A stretch of 64,000 bases of DNA from MB1-2 sp046566065 (GTDB taxonomy: Bacteria; Actinomycetota; CADDZG01; WHSQ01): contig JBKHXK010000003.1 of the NCBI GenBank assembly GCA_046566065.1, positions 1 to 64,000 on the forward strand, read 5' to 3'. The notes beneath the pieces were generated by a model. The model was not told where the DNA came from and searched no databases. It worked only from the letters and a program-made list of their open reading frames with translations. Position 1 is the first letter of the stretch. Every line of letters starts with the position of its first letter. Both the position numbers and the translations under genes were made by a program. Below are positions 60,386 through 64,000 of the stretch, one piece after another.

Positions 60386-60405
60386 CACGGCCCTTGGGGG
60401 CCGTG
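60386..60405. terminator. second hairpin, possible backup terminator
   Basis: CACGGCCC-TTGG-GGGCCGTG forms an eight-pair stem. It lies 50 bases after the first terminator and has no T run, so the function is uncertain. Confidence 0.4.
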
Positions 60406-60489
60406 CATCCTGAGGTCCCGCTCTCGCTGCTCTCTCAGATAGCTTCGGCCCCTCCTGGGAAATCTTGAGAGCCGTGCTGTTAGTCGCTG

Positions 60490-60543
60490 GCTAGCGTATG
60501 CTTGCAATAGTTTGCAGAGTCGCTCTAAGGGGACTATAGGGAC
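60490..60543 (+). promoter_or_regulatory. upstream region of acyl-CoA ligase with TGCAA inverted repeat
   Basis: TGCAA-TAGT-TTGCA (60503-60516) is an inverted repeat in an A/T-rich patch, 27 bases before ATG 60544. A sequence sharing CTTGCAA and TGCAGA occurs at 39245-39263 before the XRE gene. TATAGG (60535-60540) may be the -10 element. The regulator is unknown. Confidence 0.35.
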
Positions 60544-62025
60544 ATGAACCTGGCCGATCTGCTGAGCGGTGCGGCCTCCAGCCACACCGACAAGACCGCG
60601 TTGATCGTGGCATCCAGCGGCGATCGGATCACCTTCGCCCAGCTCGAGGCCGAGGCAGATCGAGTCGCGGCCGGATTGCAAGCGCTCGGTGTGCAACCGG
60701 GCGATCGCGTCGCCATCGGCATGCCCAACGCCCCTCACTTCGCGTACGCGTACTTCGGCATCCTGCGCGCGGGAGCCGTCGTCCTTCCTTTGAACATCAT
60801 GCTGACGGAGCGGGAGACACAGGCGATCCTGGAAGACTCGGGGACGAAGGTTGTCCTGTGTGCGGGAGCGTTCGTCGAAGCAGCTCGCGCCGCGGCGGGA
60901 AACGTCGACAACGTCGAGCACGTCGTATCCGTCGACGAGTGGGATCGCCTGAAAGGAACGAAACCCCAGAGGGTCGAGCGCGAGGACGACGAACTCGCGG
61001 TGCTGGCCTACACCTCGGGCACGACGGGTGAACCGAAAGGCGTCATGCTGTCTCACGGCAACCTCCAGGCGAACCTCCGTCAGCAGATGTCGATCCCCGA
61101 GGCTCACGTTTCGAGTGAGGACGTCCTCTTCCTCGCGCTGCCGTTGTTCCATATCTTCGGCCTCAACGTGACTCTCGGCCTGCTGGCCATGAACGGCGCG
61201 ACCGGGTTGCTGGTCGAGCGTTTCGAGCCGATCCCCTCTCTGCGTGCGATCGCGGAACACAAGGTCACCGTTCTGTTCGGAGCTCCCACGATGTACGGCG
61301 CGTGGGTCAGCGTTCCGGGAGCCGACCAGTACAACCTCTCCAGGGTCCGGCTGGCCATCTCGGGCGCGGCTCCACTGCCTGCGGATGTCTTGCGCGACTT
61401 CAGAGATCTCTTCGGCGTCCACATCTACGAGGGCTACGGGCTCACCGAAACCGCGCCCACCCTTTGGTCCAACCGGATGGCAGACAGGCCTCGAGCCGGC
61501 TCGGTCGGCAAGCCCCTGCCCGAGGTCGAGTTCAGGTTGATCGACGAAGACGATCAGGACGTCGAGCTCGGCGATCCGGGAGAGATCGTCGTCAAGGGTC
61601 CCAACGTCTTCCTCGGGTACTGGAACCGCCCGGACGAGACCGAGCGCGCGTTCGTAGACGGTTGGTTCCGGACGGGCGACATCGGCGTCTTGGACGAAGA
61701 GGGGTACCTGTATCTCGTCGATCGCAAGCGCGACCTGATCATCGTGTCCGGCTTCAACGTCTTCCCTTCCGAGGTCGAAAGGGCGCTGCTCCAGAACCCT
61801 TCAGTCAAGGACGCCGCGGTGGTCGGCGTTCCCCACGCCTACACCGGGGAAGCGGTAAAGGCGTATGTCGTGCTGGACGACTCCGATCGAGCCACCGAGT
61901 CCGAGCTCGTGGCCGATGTGCAGAGCCGGCTGGCTCGCTTCAAATGCCCTAGCTCGATCGAGATCGTCGAGGAGCTGCCGCATCTGTTGACCGGAAAGGT
62001 TCTGCGGCGCGCCCTGCGCACCTGA
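60544..62025 (+). CDS. long-chain acyl-CoA synthetase-like AMP-binding enzyme
   Basis: A 493-residue ANL-family enzyme that activates fatty acids to acyl-CoA through an acyl-adenylate. The P-loop 'YTSGTTGEPKGVMLSH', 'LPLFHIFG', the 'YGLTE' motif, 'GWFRTGDIG' and the catalytic 'LTGKVLRR' lysine are present. It probably feeds the acyl-CoA dehydrogenases of the window. Its 3' end overlaps the convergent Crp/Fnr gene by about 77 bases. Confidence 0.88.
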   Translation: MNLADLLSGAASSHTDKTALIVASSGDRITFAQLEAEADRVAAGLQALGVQPGDRVAIGMPNAPHFAYAYFGILRAGAVVLPLNIMLTERETQAILEDSGTKVVLCAGAFVEAARAAAGNVDNVEHVVSVDEWDRLKGTKPQRVEREDDELAVLAYTSGTTGEPKGVMLSHGNLQANLRQQMSIPEAHVSSEDVLFLALPLFHIFGLNVTLGLLAMNGATGLLVERFEPIPSLRAIAEHKVTVLFGAPTMYGAWVSVPGADQYNLSRVRLAISGAAPLPADVLRDFRDLFGVHIYEGYGLTETAPTLWSNRMADRPRAGSVGKPLPEVEFRLIDEDDQDVELGDPGEIVVKGPNVFLGYWNRPDETERAFVDGWFRTGDIGVLDEEGYLYLVDRKRDLIIVSGFNVFPSEVERALLQNPSVKDAAVVGVPHAYTGEAVKAYVVLDDSDRATESELVADVQSRLARFKCPSSIEIVEELPHLLTGKVLRRALRT

Positions 62026-62683
62026 TCCTCTCCAGCATGTCGGGCCGGTAGATGCGCAAGGTCTTGCCGGAATAGTCCAAGATCCCCTTGCTCCGCATCC
62101 GGTTCAGCGTCTTAGAGGCGCTCTCGCGACATACACCTGCCAGCCTGCCCATCTCGGTCTGGCTGAGAGGTAGTTCCATCTCGATCGTCCCGGATCGCAT
62201 CCGCCCCAGCAGCTCCGCGAGATCGAGCAAACGCCCCGCGATGCGCGCGGAGACGTCGTTGTGAGCGCGCTCGAGCGCGATGGCAGACAGCCAGCGCGTC
62301 CGCATCGCGACGGTGCGGGCCAACTCCAGGGCGGCCCCTCCGTTGCCGGCGAGGATGTCGACCAACAGATCAGCGTCGATGCCGACGACCGCAGAACGGG
62401 TCGCTGCGATGACGTCGAACGGCTGTGGATCACCGTCGATCGCCGAGGCGTCTCCCACAAGCTCACCCGGCACCGCGAGGCCGAGCAGGGTCTCGTCTCC
62501 GGCCCCGTCCCGCGCCGCCAACAGGAGCAGCCCCTCGGTCACGAGGTGCACCCGCCTGTCGTCGTCGCCGGAGAGGTAGAGCGTCTCTCCCCGGGCCAAG
62601 ACACGAGGCACCGCCCGATCCAACAAGCGCTCGCGCTCCCGCGGGGTCAGGGCCTGGATCAGGGGACTGTGCTCGTAGCGCAT
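61949..62683 (-). CDS. Crp/Fnr-family transcriptional regulator
   Basis: A 244-residue regulator with an N-terminal cyclic-nucleotide-binding-type jelly roll (about 15-125) and a C-terminal Crp-type winged helix ('LPLSQTEMGRLAGVCRESASKTLNRMRSKGILDY' in turns). It has no Fnr-type cysteines, and the cAMP phosphate arginine of CRP is not obvious, so the effector is unknown. The C-terminal 25 residues run into the end of the ligase gene on the other strand. Confidence 0.82.
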   Translation of the reverse strand: MRYEHSPLIQALTPRERERLLDRAVPRVLARGETLYLSGDDDRRVHLVTEGLLLLAARDGAGDETLLGLAVPGELVGDASAIDGDPQPFDVIAATRSAVVGIDADLLVDILAGNGGAALELARTVAMRTRWLSAIALERAHNDVSARIAGRLLDLAELLGRMRSGTIEMELPLSQTEMGRLAGVCRESASKTLNRMRSKGILDYSGKTLRIYRPDMLERIRCAGRAAEPFRSTDAAAPRRSRSS

Positions 62684-62811
62684 CGCGCACCTCCATGCTC
62701 GGCGTAACCGACGTGAGGGCGCGGGCCTCGGGCACGAATCTAGCCTCCCGCGGGGGCGGGGTAAAGGAAAGCGCGAATCTTTATCGCTCGAGCGCCTGCG
62801 AAGATGGGTCG

Positions 62812-63360
62812 GTGAACGAGAACACCCCTCCTTCCCGCTCGCGCTGGCTGAGAACCGCTCTCCTGGTCGTGCCCGCCGTTGTCTTCGTGGGTCTGTTGGC
62901 CGTCGCTGTGGCCGGCAAGACCGACCCCCCGGAGGTCGGCGAACCGGTTCCCGACTTCCAGGCGGAGCTCTTGCTGGAGGAGGGCAGGTTCAACTCCGAA
63001 CGGCTCGACGGCAAGCCGGCGGTCATCAACTTCTGGGCCTCGTGGTGCGTGCCGTGCAGGGACGAAGCCCCTTTGTTCCGTGATGCGGTGAAGCGTTACG
63101 GCGATCGCATCACATTCGTTGGCGTCGACATACTGGACGCGCGCAGCGACGCGCTCGCGTTCGTCGAACGGTACGGGTTGGGGGGATACCTCCACGTGCG
63201 AGACACGGACCGCTCGATCTCCGAGGCGTTCGGTCTCACCGGCCAGCCGGAGACCTTCTTCATCGACGAGGATGGCATCCTCGTGGAACACGTGCCCGGC
63301 CCCGTCTTCGAAGAGAGTCTCTTCCCATTGTTGGATCTCCTCGTCGCTCGTAGTCTCTGA
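62812..63360 (+). CDS. membrane-anchored TlpA/ResA-like thiol-disulfide oxidoreductase
   Basis: A 182-residue protein with one N-terminal membrane helix (about 15-35) and a periplasmic thioredoxin fold. The active site is Cys79-Val-Pro-Cys82 in 'NFWASWCVPC', with cis-Pro near 'TGQPETFF'. It keeps the standard cysteine, unlike the selenocysteine-containing relative at 30783-31280. The stop overlaps ccdA (TGATG), so it likely gets electrons from CcdA. Confidence 0.88.
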   Translation: MNENTPPSRSRWLRTALLVVPAVVFVGLLAVAVAGKTDPPEVGEPVPDFQAELLLEEGRFNSERLDGKPAVINFWASWCVPCRDEAPLFRDAVKRYGDRITFVGVDILDARSDALAFVERYGLGGYLHVRDTDRSISEAFGLTGQPETFFIDEDGILVEHVPGPVFEESLFPLLDLLVARSL

Positions 63361-64000
63361 TGGCCGACGCGACCATCCCCGTCGCCTTCGGCGCAGGAGT
63401 GATCTCGTTCCTGTCTCCTTGCGTTCTTCCTCTGGTGCCCGGTTACGTCTCTTACATGTCCGGACTGACGGCGGGAAGCGAAGACATGAACGCGCGCACC
63501 AAGACCGCGCGCGCCACGATCGCCTCCCTGGTCTTCGTGCTTGGGTTCACCGTCGTATTCGTCCCGCTCGGCGCGACCGCGACCTTGTTGGGTTCGTTGC
63601 TCAGCGACTACCGCAACGAGTTACGGGTCGCGAGCGGGATCTTCATCATCGTCCTTGGACTCGTCTTCATGAACGTGATCAAGATCCCGTTCCTGCAGAG
63701 AGAAGCGAGGTTCCATCCCCGCCCGGGTGCGGGCCTCGGGGGAGCAGCCGTACTGGGCGGCGCTTTCGCCTTCGGATGGAGTCCATGCATCGGGCCGGTG
63801 CTGGGCTCGGTTCTGACGCTGGCCGTGGGCCGCGGAACGGAAGGCACGGTAGCGGAGGGCGCCGTGTTGCTGGGCGTTTACTCGCTCGGGCTCGGGGTTC
63901 CGTTCGTGCTTGCGGGCCTGGGTGTCACCCGCCTGACGAGCGTCGTCGGCTGGCTGCGCAAGCACACCCGCAAGGTCTCTCTCGTCAGCGGCCTGCTGCT
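63360..64000 (+). CDS. ccdA: CcdA/DsbD-like cytochrome c biogenesis membrane protein (3' end beyond window)
   Basis: The first 213 residues of a CcdA-type electron transporter. The active cysteines are in 'FLSPCVLPLVPGYVSYMSG' (helix 1) and 'FGWSPCIGPVLGS' (helix 4), with about five helices visible before the window ends. It carries reducing power from cytoplasmic thioredoxin to the TlpA-like partner encoded just upstream for heme attachment or disulfide reduction. ATG 63360 overlaps the previous stop. Confidence 0.9.
   Translation, partial: MADATIPVAFGAGVISFLSPCVLPLVPGYVSYMSGLTAGSEDMNARTKTARATIASLVFVLGFTVVFVPLGATATLLGSLLSDYRNELRVASGIFIIVLGLVFMNVIKIPFLQREARFHPRPGAGLGGAAVLGGAFAFGWSPCIGPVLGSVLTLAVGRGTEGTVAEGAVLLGVYSLGLGVPFVLAGLGVTRLTSVVGWLRKHTRKVSLVSGLL

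Overview
The window is dense, high-GC, actinobacterial chromosome. The lineage evidence is a GlnR-type regulator with GlnA, GlnA2 and GlnE, a WhiB-like Fe-S regulator, a 33-residue bS22-like ribosomal protein, a BldC-like DNA-binding protein, an RsiG-family c-di-GMP anti-sigma factor, a MarP-like periplasmic protease and an MshA-like glycosyltransferase. At least sixteen genes have a TANNNT -10 hexamer only 6-8 bases before an ATG, GTG or TTG and no Shine-Dalgarno, so leaderless mRNAs are common. Two genes carry in-frame TGA codons exactly where a redox-active cysteine belongs, each followed by a SECIS-like hairpin, so the organism probably makes selenocysteine. It is best read as an uncultured or deep-branching Actinomycetota; nothing here fixes the species.

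Layout. 1-660: window edge with a kinase-like fragment, an orphan small ORF and only the 5' half of a tRNA-Lys(UUU). 664-12686: nitrogen region (nadE-glnR-nfeD, glnA2, an NlpC/P60 hydrolase, glnE, a peroxiredoxin-like selenoprotein, glnA, diacylglycerol-kinase-like gene). GlnR-type boxes lie upstream of glnA2 and glnA. 12763-27506: Mrp ATPase, then a nucleoside catabolism block: deoC, two aldehyde dehydrogenase genes, punA, deoA, cdd, a ferritin-like DUF455 di-iron protein, rbsK, a nucleoside hydrolase and a NupNOPQ-type ABC importer. Nucleosides are imported and split; ribose is phosphorylated, and deoxyribose phosphate goes to acetaldehyde and on to acetate. Phosphopentomutase is not in the window.

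27668-35764: cobalamin adenosyltransferase, NUDIX, nitrobindin-like protein, three acyl-CoA dehydrogenases, a TlpA-like selenoprotein, a PLP decarboxylase and a DtxR-family regulator. 35881-42542: M23 peptidase, BKACE enzyme coupled to RsiG, a Lys-rich membrane protein, an XRE regulator, an HBHA-like basic protein, and an acetyltransferase coupled to a GT4 glycosyltransferase. 42820-47519: proline dehydrogenase and ProC (divergent), AcuC-like deacetylase, MarP-like protease. 47520-48048 is a non-coding mosaic of repeats.

48049-64000: SDR, phosphatase-like and M29-like peptidase pair, BldC-like protein, Clp1-like polynucleotide kinase next to bS22, WhiB, SAM hydroxide adenosyltransferase with an eight-codon leader ORF, epimerase, zinc-finger acyltransferase, assimilatory sulfate genes (sir-cysH-zinc ribbon), CheY-like regulator, TIM-barrel isomerase, secreted EEP-family protein, acyl-CoA ligase facing a Crp/Fnr regulator, and a TlpA-CcdA thiol-redox pair cut by the window end.

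The points most worth following are the two selenoproteins and their matching SECIS loops, the two-motif RsiG, the di-iron protein embedded in the nucleoside operon, the leaderless promoters, and the 47.5-48.0 kb repeat mosaic.
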